The notes beneath the pieces were generated by a model. It ran no database searches. It had not been told where the DNA came from and was given only the letters and a program-made list of their open reading frames with translations. Positions 46,016 through 55,251 of a DNA stretch of 64,000 nt are shown in pieces; the first letter of the stretch is position 1; each line of letters begins with the position of its first letter. Origin of the DNA: Azospirillum sp. TSH64. GTDB taxonomy: Bacteria; Pseudomonadota; Alphaproteobacteria; Azospirillales; Azospirillaceae. The stretch is taken from positions 6,978,235-7,042,234 of the forward strand of contig NZ_LGQW01000015.1 in the NCBI RefSeq assembly GCF_003116035.1. The letters run 5' to 3'. Position numbers and translations under genes: made by a program.

Positions 46016-48205
46016 ATGAAACGACATCTCGGTTTCTGGCTGGCCGCGGGCTGGGCGGCTGTGCTTGTCCTGCCCTGGCACATCGGCGGCGTCTGGCCGG
46101 TCTTTTGGCCGGCCGGTCCGCAGAACGGCCCCTCCGCCGGTGACGGAATGCCTGCGCTGATCCAGGGGCTGCTGCTGGGACGGCCGTGGCTGCTGGCGTC
46201 GGTCCTGCCGCTGCTGGCGGCGCTGGCCGGCCTGTGGGCGAAGGGCCGGGCGAAGGACGGGGCAAAAGGCGAGGCAGACGAACGGGCGCGGTCGGCGTGG
46301 CTGACCGCCGCCGGGGGCGGCGGTCTCGGCTGGCTGCTGGTGGAAAGCCTCGCCGTCACCCAGCCGGGCCTGGGGCTCGGTGCCGCCGCCTATGCGGTGG
46401 TCTGCCTCGTGCTGGGCGCCCATGGGCTGGCGCTGCGCGGCTGGTGCAAAGGCGATGTCTTCATCGTCGCCTCCATCGGGCTGGTGCTGGGCTCGATCCT
46501 GGTCTTCGTCGGCTTCCCGGTGGTCACCATCCTGCTGTCGGCGGTCCAGGACAACGATGGCCGGCTGACGGTCGCGGGCCTGTTCGACAAGCTGACCGAC
46601 AGCGGCATCTGGGGCCTCGGCTGCGTGCTGGGCACCGGCAGCACCTGCGGGGTGGCGTGGAACACGCTGGCCCTGGCGGGCGTGGTCGGGGTGCTGACCA
46701 CCGGCACGGGGCTGGCCTTCGCGCTGATCGCGGTGCGCACCGGCTTCCGCTTCAAGGCGGCCCTGCGGCTGGCCTCGATCCTGCCGGTGATCACGCCGCC
46801 CTTCGTCATCGGGCTTGCCATCATCCTGCTGTTCGGCCGCGCCGGCGTGGTGACCGATCTGCTGTCCACCCTGTTCGACATTCCGCGGTCGCGCTGGATC
46901 TACGGCATGCCGGGGGTGGCGATGGCGCAGATCCTCGCCTTCACGCCGATTTCCTTCCTGGTGCTGGTCGGCGTGCTGCAAGGGGTGAGCCCGACGTTGG
47001 AGGAGGCGTCGCAGACCTTGCGCGCCACCCCGTGGATCACCTTCCGCACGGTGACGCTGCCGCTGATCCGTCCCGGCCTCGCCAACGCCTTCCTGATCTC
47101 TTTCATCGAAAGCCTGGCGGACTTCGGCAACCCGCTGGTGCTCGGCGGCAATTTCGACGTGCTGTCGACCAAAATCTTCTATGCGGTGGTCGGTGCCGCC
47201 CATGACCAGGGGCGGGCAGCCGTGTTGGCGATCATCCTGTTGTCCTTCACCCTGTCGGCCTTCCTGGCGCAGCGACGGTGGCTCGGCCGCCGGTCCTACG
47301 CCACCGTGGCCGGCAAGGGCGATGCCGGCCTGCCCAGCCCGCTGCCGTCGGGGGTGCGGATCGCCGCGTCGGCCGTCGCGGCGCTGTGGACGGCGCTGAC
47401 CGTTCTGGTCTACGGCACCATCCTGGTCGGCGGCTTCCTGAAGAGCCTGGGGCGCGACAACACGCTGACGCTGATCCATTACCAGACCGCCTTCGGCATC
47501 GAAACCGGGCCGAACGGCTGGTGGTTCAGCGGGTCGGCCTGGGATTCGCTGTTCACGACGCTGGGCGTGTCGCTGGTCGCCATGCCGCTGACGGCGGCGC
47601 TCGGGCTGCTGACCGCCTATCTGCTGGTGCGCCAGTCCTTCCTCGGCCGCGGGGCGTTCGAGTTCCTGACGATGCTGAGCTTCGCCATCCCCGGCACGGT
47701 GATCGGCGTCAGCTACATCCTCGCCTTCAACACGCCGCCGCTGGAACTGACGGGGACCGGGCTGATCCTGATCATCGCCTTCGTCTTCCGCAACATGCCC
47801 GTCGGCATCCGCGCCGGCATCGCCACGCTGAGCCAGATCGACAAGAGCCTGGACGAGGCGTCGCTGACGCTGGGGGCGCGGTCCTTCACCACGCTGCGCC
47901 GGGTGATCCTGCCGCTGCTGCGCCCGGCCATCGTCACCGCCATGGTCTACAGCTTCGTCCGCGCCATCACCAGCGTCAGCGCGGTCATCTTCCTGGTGAC
48001 GGCCAAATACAACCTCGCCACCGCCTACATCGTCGGCCGGGCCGAAGTCGGCGAATACGGCCTCGCCATCGCCTACTCCTCCGCCCTCATCGCGATCATG
48101 GTGGTGGCGCTGCTGGCGATCCAACTGCTGGTCGGCGAACGCCGCCTGGGCCGCCGCACCGCCGCCTTGCCCGTCAGCACTTCAGCCTCGAAGGTCAACG
48201 CATGA
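46016..48205 (+). CDS. Fused double-domain ABC permease (AfuB/FbpB-like)
   Basis: 729 aa with two BPD permease domains in one chain. The first EAA loop is EEASQTLRATPWITFRTVTL (about residue 330); the second is DEASLTLGARSFTTLRRVIL (about residue 620). About 12 or more membrane segments are present, with an extra hydrophobic N-terminal part of roughly 150 residues. Fused permeases are normal for FbpB/AfuB importers. The ATG at 46016 is 11 bp after the binding-protein stop. The end overlaps the ATPase gene (ATGA). Confidence 0.9.
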   Translation: MKRHLGFWLAAGWAAVLVLPWHIGGVWPVFWPAGPQNGPSAGDGMPALIQGLLLGRPWLLASVLPLLAALAGLWAKGRAKDGAKGEADERARSAWLTAAGGGGLGWLLVESLAVTQPGLGLGAAAYAVVCLVLGAHGLALRGWCKGDVFIVASIGLVLGSILVFVGFPVVTILLSAVQDNDGRLTVAGLFDKLTDSGIWGLGCVLGTGSTCGVAWNTLALAGVVGVLTTGTGLAFALIAVRTGFRFKAALRLASILPVITPPFVIGLAIILLFGRAGVVTDLLSTLFDIPRSRWIYGMPGVAMAQILAFTPISFLVLVGVLQGVSPTLEEASQTLRATPWITFRTVTLPLIRPGLANAFLISFIESLADFGNPLVLGGNFDVLSTKIFYAVVGAAHDQGRAAVLAIILLSFTLSAFLAQRRWLGRRSYATVAGKGDAGLPSPLPSGVRIAASAVAALWTALTVLVYGTILVGGFLKSLGRDNTLTLIHYQTAFGIETGPNGWWFSGSAWDSLFTTLGVSLVAMPLTAALGLLTAYLLVRQSFLGRGAFEFLTMLSFAIPGTVIGVSYILAFNTPPLELTGTGLILIIAFVFRNMPVGIRAGIATLSQIDKSLDEASLTLGARSFTTLRRVILPLLRPAIVTAMVYSFVRAITSVSAVIFLVTAKYNLATAYIVGRAEVGEYGLAIAYSSALIAIMVVALLAIQLLVGERRLGRRTAALPVSTSASKVNA

Positions 48206-49335
48206 CCCATATCCGGACCCTGTCCCCCGGGACGACGACCCTTGAGCCGGCGCCGGCCGCTGCCAGAGCCCGGCCGGCGGTGGAGTTCCGCTCCGTCGTC
48301 AAGCGCTATGGCGCCTTCACCGCCGTGCATGAGCTGAACTTCTCCATCGAGGCCGGAACCCTGGTCACGCTGCTCGGGCCCTCGGGCTGCGGCAAGACCA
48401 CCACCCTGCGCATGATCGCCGGGCTGGAGCAGGCGTCGTCCGGCACCATCCTGATCGGCGGCGAGAACGTCACCGCCCGCTCCGCGGCGGAACGCGACGT
48501 CAGCATGGTGTTCCAGAGCTACGCCCTGTTCCCGCACATGACCATCCTCGACAATGTGGCCTATGGGCTGACGGTCGGCGGCATGGCCAAGCGCGCGGCG
48601 CTGGAGGCGGCACGCGACAAGCTGGCCCTGGTCGGTCTCGCCGGGCTTGAGGGCCGCCTGCCCAGCGAGCTGTCGGGTGGCCAGCAGCAGCGCGTGGCCG
48701 TGGCCCGCGCCATCGTGCTGGAGCCGCGCGTCCTGCTGTTCGACGAGCCGCTGTCGAACCTGGACGCCAAGATGCGCCGGCAGGTGCGGGAGGACATCCG
48801 GCAACTCCAGCAGTCGCTGAAGCTGACCGTGGTCTATGTCACGCACGACCAGGAGGAGGCGCTGGCTGTGTCCGACCGCATCATCGTGATGGCCGGCGGG
48901 AGGATCGCCCAGGACGGCACGCCGCGCGACCTCTACCAGCGGCCGGCCAGCCGGTTCATCGCCGATTTCATCGGCGACGCCAACATCGTTCCGGCTCTGC
49001 TGGAGGGGCGGGACGGTGCGCTGGGCCGGGTGAGGGTCGGGATGGCCACACTGACATTGCCGCACCGCGATCTGGCCGATGGGCCGGTCGAGCTGGCGGT
49101 GCGACCCAACGCGATCCGTCTCACATCCGACCAAGATCCATCCGACGGCCTGCTGGGCCGGGTGCATTTTGCGGCCTATCTCGGCGACCACATGGAATAT
49201 GAGGTGGCCGTGGCGCTGGGCGGACGCGAGGTCATGCTGTTCGCGCGCACCCCGGATGTCGATGCGCCGCTGTCCGTCGGCGATGCCGTCTGTGTCGGCT
49301 TCGCGCCGCGCGGCGTCACCGTCGTTCCCCCCTGA
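48202..49335 (+). CDS. ABC transporter ATPase (AfuC/FbpC-like)
   Basis: 377 aa. Walker A GPSGCGKTT, signature LSGGQQQRVAVARA, Walker B VLLFDEPLSNLD and the H-loop YVTHDQEEA are intact; a TOBE domain occupies the last 100 residues. The gene begins in an ATGA overlap with the permease. Translation starts about 30 residues before the ABC domain, an Ala/Pro-rich lead that is probably unstructured. Confidence 0.92.
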   Translation: MTHIRTLSPGTTTLEPAPAAARARPAVEFRSVVKRYGAFTAVHELNFSIEAGTLVTLLGPSGCGKTTTLRMIAGLEQASSGTILIGGENVTARSAAERDVSMVFQSYALFPHMTILDNVAYGLTVGGMAKRAALEAARDKLALVGLAGLEGRLPSELSGGQQQRVAVARAIVLEPRVLLFDEPLSNLDAKMRRQVREDIRQLQQSLKLTVVYVTHDQEEALAVSDRIIVMAGGRIAQDGTPRDLYQRPASRFIADFIGDANIVPALLEGRDGALGRVRVGMATLTLPHRDLADGPVELAVRPNAIRLTSDQDPSDGLLGRVHFAAYLGDHMEYEVAVALGGREVMLFARTPDVDAPLSVGDAVCVGFAPRGVTVVPP

Positions 49336-49422
49336 TCCGTCCGCCCCGATCCTTCTGCCCCGATCCCTTTCCCCACGACATCCCGGGCCGGCGCTGCCGG
49401 CTGCCGGCGGAGCTTTCCTGTC

Positions 49423-50199
49423 ATGACCGATTTCGACGACCGCCTGCGTTTCGCCATCGACCTCGCCACCGAGGCGGGAGCCCTGGCGCGGTCCATGCGC
49501 CAAGGGCTGGGCACGGTTGAGACCAAGAGCAGCATCGATTTCTGCACCGCGGCCGACCTTGCGGTGGAAGCGCTGGTGCGCCGGCGCCTCGACGAGGCTT
49601 TCGGCGACCCGGTGATCGGCGAGGAGGCCGGTGGCACCCCGGCCGATCTTGTCTGGGTGGTCGACCCCATCGACGGCACGACCAACTACATCCACGGCAC
49701 GGCCAACTGGTGCATCTCGCTGGCCCTGGTCCATCGAGGCGTGGTCGAGATCGGCGTGATCCATGCCCCCGACCTCGAACAGCTGTTCGTCGCCCGCCGC
49801 GGCCAGGGGGCGACCCTGAACGGCCGTCCGCTGCGCACCAGCGGCCTGCGCCATGGCGGCGGGGCGGTGGTCGAGGTCGGCTGGTCGGCGCGGCGCCCGC
49901 TGGCGCTCAGCCTCGACCTGATCAGCCAGATGATCGCCGACGACATCGAATTCCGCCGCTGCGGATCGGGCGCGATGGGCCTCGCCAATGTCGCGGCCGG
50001 CATCAGCGACGGCTATGTCGAGTTGCACATCAACGCCTGGGACGCTCTGGCCGGCCTGCTGCTGGTGCGCGAGGCGGGCGGCTGGACCAACGACTTCCTT
50101 GCCGGCGACGGGCTGCGGCTGGGCAACGTCGTCGTCGCCTGCACGGCCGAACTGACCGGACGATTGCAGGCGCTGGGACCGCTGCGGGGCGTCGCCTGA
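49423..50199 (+). CDS. Inositol-monophosphatase-family sugar phosphatase
   Basis: 258 aa. The metal-binding motifs of the family are complete: GEEAG at about 66, WVVDPIDGTTNYIHG at about 82-96, and the C-terminal motif WDALAGLLLVREAGG at about 206. The Mg2+-dependent enzyme removes phosphate from inositol or sugar monophosphates in the cytoplasm. There is no signal peptide. It follows the importer ATPase by 87 bp, so it likely dephosphorylates what the importer brings in. Confidence 0.9.
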   Translation: MTDFDDRLRFAIDLATEAGALARSMRQGLGTVETKSSIDFCTAADLAVEALVRRRLDEAFGDPVIGEEAGGTPADLVWVVDPIDGTTNYIHGTANWCISLALVHRGVVEIGVIHAPDLEQLFVARRGQGATLNGRPLRTSGLRHGGGAVVEVGWSARRPLALSLDLISQMIADDIEFRRCGSGAMGLANVAAGISDGYVELHINAWDALAGLLLVREAGGWTNDFLAGDGLRLGNVVVACTAELTGRLQALGPLRGVA

Positions 50200-50245
50200 C
50201 GCGCCACGGGACTTCGAACATCCAAAAAAATCGGTGGAGGAAACA

Positions 50246-51598
50246 ATGAAGCGAGCCAGGGTTCGGACATCCGCCCTGCTGGGTGCCGCTCTCGTCGTGG
50301 GTGGACTGCTGCCGGCACCGGTGCCGGCAAGGGCCGCGGAGACCCGCGAGAGTGTCGAGAAGGTGGTGATCTTCAGCCGTCACGGCGTTCGGCCTCCGAC
50401 CGAAACCCACAAGATCGTTCCGCTTTCGACCAAGGACTGGCCGTCCTGGCCGGTGCCGGATGGGCATCTGACGCCGCATGGCCGTGAGGGGGCGGTGCTG
50501 ATGGGCCAGTTCTACCGGCTGCGCTTCGTCAGAAACGGGCTATTGCCGGCCGGCGGCTGCCCGGCGGCCGGCGATGTCTTCGCCTGGGCCAACACCGACC
50601 AGCGCACCCGCGAGACCGGCAACGGCATTCTGGAGGGGTTGTTTCCCGGCTGCGGCCTGAAAGCGGCGTCGAAACCACCGCAGGGCGGGCGCGACGTGCT
50701 GTTCGCGCCGATTGCGCAGGGGTTGTCGCCGCTCGACCCCGCCAGCGCCAGGGCCGGTGTGCTGGAGGCGATGGGCGGCAGCATCGACGCCTACAAGGCC
50801 AGGCTGGCGCCGCTGTTCGCACGGCTCGACCCCGTGCTGCCGGGGCCGCGTCCGGAGACCTGCCGGAAGGCGGGGCTGGCCGAGGGCTGTCACCTGATCG
50901 ACCTGCCCTGGGCCATCGACCAGGGGAAGGACAAGGGGCGCAACATCGGGTTGGACGGCCCGCTCGATCTCGCCTCCACCATCGCCGAGACCTTCCGGCT
51001 GGAATATATGGAGGGCATGGCCGCCGATCAGGTCGGCTGGGGCAGGGTGGGGGCGGACGAGGTCCGCGACCTGATGGCCCTGCGCATGGCGAAATACGAC
51101 GTGATCGAGCATGTGCCCTACATTGCCCGCCGCGGCGCCTCCTTCCTGTTGCAGCAGATCGTCACGGCGATGAACGAGGGCGCCGGCCCGCAAAGCTCCG
51201 GAGCGGAGAATGCCGGTCCTCCGCCGGCCAAGCTGACCCTGCTGGTGGGGCATGACACCAACATCGGCCATATGCGCGCGGTGATGCAGGTGGGCTGGGC
51301 GTTGGAGGGATCGCAGCCGAACGATTCCTCGCCGACCGGAGCGTTGCTGTTCGAGCGACTGAAGGACGGCGCCAGCGGCAAGCGCTATGTCCGGCTGTCC
51401 TTCGCCGCTCCCACGGCCGATCAGGTCCGCGGCCTGACGCCGCTGACCGGCGATGCCGGGCCGAGGGTGGCGGCGCTGGAGCTTCCCGGCTGCACCGACA
51501 GGCTCGGGCCCGGCACCTGCGAGCTGTCGCAGTTCACCGCGCTGGTCAGCCAGCGTCTGGACCCGACCGCGGTGGGGAAGCCGGACTACACCCAGTGA
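50246..51598 (+). CDS. Secreted histidine acid phosphatase (phytase/glucose-1-phosphatase type)
   Basis: 450 aa, histidine phosphatase superfamily branch 2. Signal peptide MKRARVRTSALLGAALVVGG with cleavage near ARAAE. The phospho-accepting His lies in SRHGVRPPTE (about residue 45), and the C-terminal VGHDTNIGHM holds the His-Asp pair of the branch (HDTN, as in E. coli AppA-type enzymes HDT/HDAN). The protein would release phosphate in the periplasm. GGAGGAA precedes the ATG at 50246. Six Cys residues in the mature part could make disulfides. It closes the operon. Confidence 0.88.
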   Translation: MKRARVRTSALLGAALVVGGLLPAPVPARAAETRESVEKVVIFSRHGVRPPTETHKIVPLSTKDWPSWPVPDGHLTPHGREGAVLMGQFYRLRFVRNGLLPAGGCPAAGDVFAWANTDQRTRETGNGILEGLFPGCGLKAASKPPQGGRDVLFAPIAQGLSPLDPASARAGVLEAMGGSIDAYKARLAPLFARLDPVLPGPRPETCRKAGLAEGCHLIDLPWAIDQGKDKGRNIGLDGPLDLASTIAETFRLEYMEGMAADQVGWGRVGADEVRDLMALRMAKYDVIEHVPYIARRGASFLLQQIVTAMNEGAGPQSSGAENAGPPPAKLTLLVGHDTNIGHMRAVMQVGWALEGSQPNDSSPTGALLFERLKDGASGKRYVRLSFAAPTADQVRGLTPLTGDAGPRVAALELPGCTDRLGPGTCELSQFTALVSQRLDPTAVGKPDYTQ

Positions 51599-51600
51599 CG

Positions 51601-51640
51601 GCGATGGCCGGGCCGGTTATGCCGGATCGCCGGCCATCGC
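51601..51640. terminator. Hairpin between convergent phosphatase and LacI genes
   Basis: GCGATGGCCGG (51601-51611) pairs with CCGGCCATCGC (51630-51640), 11 bp around an 18-base loop. It lies three bases after the phosphatase stop and reaches into the last codons of the convergent LacI gene, so it may stop transcription from the left. No T-run follows. Confidence 0.4.
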
Positions 51641-52690
51641 CGGTCCGCTCTGCCGGCGGACCAGCCGGTGGGGAAGCAGCACCTCCCCGACGCTGTTTCC
51701 CCCCCGCAGATCGCGCAGGCTGGTCACGATGGCGTCACCGAACCGCTGGTAGGGGATCTTGACCGAGCTGAGCCAGGGAGCGATCCAGTCGTTGAGGTCG
51801 TTGTCGTCGATGCCGACCGGGCGGCAGTCGTCCGGGATGCGCACACCCTGCTCGCCGGCGGCGCGGAACAGGCCGTAGGCCATCAGGTCGCTGGGGCAGA
51901 GGATGCCGTCGGGCCAGCCGCCGTCGGCGGTCAGCCGCTTCGCGGCGGCGTAGCCGCAATCGAGATGGTTGCCGCCCGGCCCGTCGCAGCGGCGGACCGC
52001 CATGCCGGGCCGCCGCTCCTCCAGCCGGTCGAGAAATCCCTCCACCCGTTCCCGGATGGTCGAGGACAGGTCCGCCGGGTGGATCACCGCCGGCGCTCGC
52101 ACGCCGCAGGCCAGCAGATGGTCGGCGGCGTCGGCGCCCGCCTGCCTGTTGTCGATCCCGATGAAGGGACCGCCGCCATAGGGATTGCGGCGGTTCACGA
52201 AGACGATCGGCTCGCGCCGGTCCAGCGATGCCTCCAGTTCCGGGCTGGCGACCGCGCTCACCACGATGAACCCTTCGGCGAAGCGTGACCGCATCGCGCG
52301 CAGATACTCGTCCTGCAGGTCGGGACGGTCGTGGGTGTCGCACAGGATCATCACATAGCCGGCGGCGCGCAGGGCCGCCTCCGTCGACGCGGCAATGGCG
52401 GCCATGGCAGGGTTGTCGAGATTGGGCGCCAGCATGGCGACCAGACGGCTGTCGCCCCCGCGCAGGCTGCGCCCGACGGGGTTCGGCCGATAGCCGCGCT
52501 CCGCGATCAGACGCTGCACCTTCGCCACCGTCGCCGCCGATGCCCGTCCCAGATCGCCGTTGGCGATGCGCGAGACGGTGGAGACGGACACCCCCGCCTC
52601 GGCCGCGATGTCGGCCAGGGAAGTCTGTCCGGAAATCTGTCCGGACGTCTGGCCGGAGGCCTGTCCCGGTTCCCGGCGCTGATCGTTCAT
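51617..52690 (-). CDS. LacI-family regulator of the sugar operon
   Basis: 357 aa. The HTH SLADIAAEAGVSVSTVSRIANG is preceded by an unusual 16-residue run of GQxS units (residues 9-24), so the HTH starts near residue 24 and not at the N-terminus. Then come the hinge YRPNPVGRSLRGG and the sensor domain (MLAPNLDNPAMAAI; DGILCPSDLMAYG). GGAGGGGG is three bases before the ATG at 52690. The frame open to 52888 overlaps the operator and the divergent promoter and is rejected. Likely represses the sugar importer operon opposite. Confidence 0.9.
   Translation of the reverse strand: MNDQRREPGQASGQTSGQISGQTSLADIAAEAGVSVSTVSRIANGDLGRASAATVAKVQRLIAERGYRPNPVGRSLRGGDSRLVAMLAPNLDNPAMAAIAASTEAALRAAGYVMILCDTHDRPDLQDEYLRAMRSRFAEGFIVVSAVASPELEASLDRREPIVFVNRRNPYGGGPFIGIDNRQAGADAADHLLACGVRAPAVIHPADLSSTIRERVEGFLDRLEERRPGMAVRRCDGPGGNHLDCGYAAAKRLTADGGWPDGILCPSDLMAYGLFRAAGEQGVRIPDDCRPVGIDDNDLNDWIAPWLSSVKIPYQRFGDAIVTSLRDLRGGNSVGEVLLPHRLVRRQSGPAMAGDPA
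52619..52666 (-). repeat. Four GQ(A/T/I)S repeats in the LacI N-terminus
   Basis: The DNA consists of four 12-bp units coding Gly-Gln-x-Ser, x being Ala, Thr, Ile and Thr. It looks like a slipped-strand expansion that lengthens the segment before the DNA-binding domain. Confidence 0.7.
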
Positions 52691-52722
52691 GGCCCCCTCC
52701 ATTTGTGCATCGAACATTGCCG

Positions 52723-52752
52723 TTGACAGTTTAGGCAAACGTTTGCCATGTT
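52723..52752 (+). promoter_or_regulatory. Promoter with embedded LacI-type operator
   Basis: TTGACA (52723-52728) with a weak -10 CATGTT (52747-52752) brackets GGCAAACGTTTGCC (52734-52747), a perfect 14-bp palindrome centred on CG. This is the AAACGTTT-type core used by many LacI-family sugar regulators. It lies in the spacer between the LacI gene and the sugar-binding-protein gene, so repression and possibly autoregulation are expected. Confidence 0.75.
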
Positions 52753-52872
52753 CAAGGAAGAAGAGCGGAGCCGGGAAATTCCGGCCTGCGCCGATCTGCC
52801 GGCTTTGGCAGGAAACAGGTCCGGACAGGGACCGACCGAGGGTCCGCAAGCGACCCCATAGGAGGAAACGCA

Positions 52873-54156
52873 ATGAAGAAGGCAGCATGGATGGCCGGCT
52901 GTGCGCTGGCGTTGTCGATCCTCGGGGCCGCTGGCGCCCAGGCCGAAACCACGCTCCGCATCATGTGGTACTCGGACGGCAACGAGGGCGAGGTCATGAA
53001 CGACCTGCTCCGCCGGTTCGAGGAGAAGAACAAGGACGTCAAGGTCGTCCTCGACCAGGTGCCCTTCAAGGCGATCAACGAGACCCTGCCGGTGCAGCTG
53101 GCCTCCGGCCAAGGGCCGGATCTGGCCCGCATCACCGACATGGGCGGGCTGGCCCCCTATCTGCTGGACGTCCGCGCCCATGTGAAGGACGCCGCCTATT
53201 GGGAACAGAATTACGGGCCGTTCCTGCAATGGATGCGGGTCCCGGGCAACACCACCGCGATTCCCGGCTACATGACGCAGCTGACGGTGACCGGCCCCTT
53301 CGTCAACAAGACGCTGTTCGAGCAGGCGGGCGTCGCCATGCCGGGCGCCAACGCGACCTGGGAGGATTGGGCCAAGGCGGCGAAGGCGGTCGCCGACAAG
53401 GTGCAGGCGCCGTTCCCGGTCGCCTTCGACCGCTCCGGCCACCGCTTCTTCGGCCTTGCCGTCTCGCAAGGGGCGCAGATGGCCGAGACCGGCGGCGCGC
53501 TGAATCCGGTCGATGACGGGTTCAAGCGCGCCGCCAAGCTGGTCGTCGACTGGCACAAGTCCGGCGTGATGTCGAAGGAGCTGTGGGGGGCGGTGTCCGG
53601 CACCGCCTATCGCGGCGCCAACGAGGAATTCAAGAACGCGCAGGTCGTCTTCTACGAATCGGGATCCTGGCAGACCGCGCAGTTCGACAAGACCATCGGC
53701 GATGCCTTCGACTGGATCGCGGTGCCGACGCCCTGCGGCCCGGCCAACTGCTCCGGCATGCCCGGCGGCGCCGCGCTGGTGGCCCTGAAGACCAGCAGCC
53801 ATCCGGCCGAGGTCGGGCGCCTGCTCGACTATCTCGCCAGCGAGGAGGTCGCCAGCGAGTTCTATGCGCGCACGCTGTTCGTGCCGGGCCATATCGGCCT
53901 CGCCAAGAAGGGCATCGCCTACAAGTCGGCCTCGCTGCAGGCAGCATCCGCGCTGAAGGTGTTCGGCGATGCGGTCGGCAAGCTCGATCCGGTCGCCTAC
54001 CGCATCCAGGGCGACCCCAGCAGCCGCATCGTCTTCAACGCCGCCATCAGCCGCCTGGGTCAGGTGGTGGTCGGCGAAACGAGCCTGGACGACGCCTATC
54101 AGCGGATCTCCGCCGACGTCGCCCAGCAGATCGCCGAGCGCAAGAAGAAGCAGTAA
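52873..54156 (+). CDS. Sugar ABC transporter substrate-binding protein
   Basis: 427 aa, SBP_bac_1 family (MalE-like). Signal peptide with cleavage near AQAE, then TLRIMWYSDGNEGEVMNDLLRRFEEKN. LASGQGPDLARITDMGGLAPYLLD and YESGSWQTAQFD are family features. A CGPANC segment in the C-terminal lobe may form a disulfide. GGAGGA precedes the start. The ligand is probably an alpha-glucoside or related oligosaccharide given the GH31 gene in the operon (inference). Confidence 0.9.
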   Translation: MKKAAWMAGCALALSILGAAGAQAETTLRIMWYSDGNEGEVMNDLLRRFEEKNKDVKVVLDQVPFKAINETLPVQLASGQGPDLARITDMGGLAPYLLDVRAHVKDAAYWEQNYGPFLQWMRVPGNTTAIPGYMTQLTVTGPFVNKTLFEQAGVAMPGANATWEDWAKAAKAVADKVQAPFPVAFDRSGHRFFGLAVSQGAQMAETGGALNPVDDGFKRAAKLVVDWHKSGVMSKELWGAVSGTAYRGANEEFKNAQVVFYESGSWQTAQFDKTIGDAFDWIAVPTPCGPANCSGMPGGAALVALKTSSHPAEVGRLLDYLASEEVASEFYARTLFVPGHIGLAKKGIAYKSASLQAASALKVFGDAVGKLDPVAYRIQGDPSSRIVFNAAISRLGQVVVGETSLDDAYQRISADVAQQIAERKKKQ

Positions 54157-54172
54157 CTCCCGGCTTTCGCTC

Positions 54173-54210
54173 CCAACCCTGGGCCCTCAAACCTGGGCCC
54201 CAACCTTGGG
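54173..54210. repeat. Three short direct repeats in the operon spacer
   Basis: Three imperfect copies of a CCAACCTGGGCCC-like unit lie between the binding-protein gene and the first permease gene. Each unit is partly self-complementary (CCAA...TTGG-like), so a small mRNA structure separating the highly translated first gene from the rest is possible. Confidence 0.5.
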
Positions 54211-54219
54211 CGGTGGAAC

Positions 54220-55251
54220 ATGACCGATACCATGAGATCGCACGGCGCCCCCGCGCGCGGTCCGTCCGCCGCCGCGGCTGCCGTCACCACGGGCAGCGCC
54301 AACATCCTGATGCGGCTGACCGACCCGCCGATGCGGGCGGTCCAGCGCCTGATCGGTGCTGCGCGCATGCCCTATGTCTTCCTGCTGCCGAACCTTCTCT
54401 TCTTCGGGCTGTTCGTCTTCCTGCCCATCGGGATCAACATCGTCTTCTCGGTGACGGGCGGGACGGGGCTGTTCCCGTCGGAGCGGCCCTATGTCGGGGC
54501 GGAGCATTACGCCCGCCTGCTCGATTGCGGCTCCTATCTGGAGGCCGGGAGCTGCCGGGAGGATCTGTTCTGGCGCGGTGTGGGAAACACGCTGACCTTC
54601 ACCGTCTTCCAGATGGTGGCGATGGTGCTGTTCTCACTGGTCACCGCCCTGGTGCTGAACCGGCCCATCCGCGGCCGCGGCTTCTTCCGGGCGGTCTATT
54701 TCTTCCCCGTCCTGCTGTCGCCGGTCGTCGTCGCCCTGATCTGGAAATGGATTTTGCAGCGTGACGGCCTGCTGAACGCCGTGCTGACCACGGCGGGCGG
54801 CGAAAAGATCCTGTTCTTCGTCGATCCCGGCTGGGCGATGTTCTGGGCGGTCTTCGTTTCGGTGTGGGCCCATATGGGCTTCTACACGCTGATCCTACTG
54901 GCCGGCCTCCAGGCCATCCCGCGCGACGTCTACGAAGCGGCGGAGATGGACGGCACCCGCCCCTGGCGCGTCTTCCACCGCATCACGCTGCCGCTGCTGT
55001 GGCCCAACCTGCTGGTCGTGCTGGTGCTGGTGCTGATCCGCTCGGTGCAGGTGTTCGACGAGGTGTTCGTGCTGACCGGCGGCGGTCCCGGGACGGCGAC
55101 GATGATGGTCGTCCAGTACATCTACACCACCGCCTTCGCCAATCAGGTGCAGAATTTCGGTCTGGCCGGTGCGGCATCGGTGCTGCTGGGGGCCGTGCTG
55201 TTCGTCCTGACCCTGATCCAGCTTTTCCTGACCCGGCGGAGGGCATCATGA
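54220..55251 (+). CDS. Sugar ABC transporter permease (MalF/UgpA-like)
   Basis: 343 aa with about six membrane segments, the first at about 48-68 after a hydrophilic, Ala-rich lead. The EAA loop reads EAAEMDGTRPWRVFHRITLPLLWPN, and VLTGGGPGTATMMVVQYIY is typical of this subfamily. A short loop with two Cys (DCGSYLEAGSCRED) lies on the periplasmic side. It starts 63 bp after the binding protein and ends in ATGA with the next permease. Confidence 0.91.
   Translation: MTDTMRSHGAPARGPSAAAAAVTTGSANILMRLTDPPMRAVQRLIGAARMPYVFLLPNLLFFGLFVFLPIGINIVFSVTGGTGLFPSERPYVGAEHYARLLDCGSYLEAGSCREDLFWRGVGNTLTFTVFQMVAMVLFSLVTALVLNRPIRGRGFFRAVYFFPVLLSPVVVALIWKWILQRDGLLNAVLTTAGGEKILFFVDPGWAMFWAVFVSVWAHMGFYTLILLAGLQAIPRDVYEAAEMDGTRPWRVFHRITLPLLWPNLLVVLVLVLIRSVQVFDEVFVLTGGGPGTATMMVVQYIYTTAFANQVQNFGLAGAASVLLGAVLFVLTLIQLFLTRRRAS

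Noticed and set aside
45977..48124. 715-residue reverse-strand frame opposite the fused permease
   Set aside because: Composition (Gln, Arg, Asp runs) is that of antisense GC-rich DNA; the plus strand has two complete permease domains.
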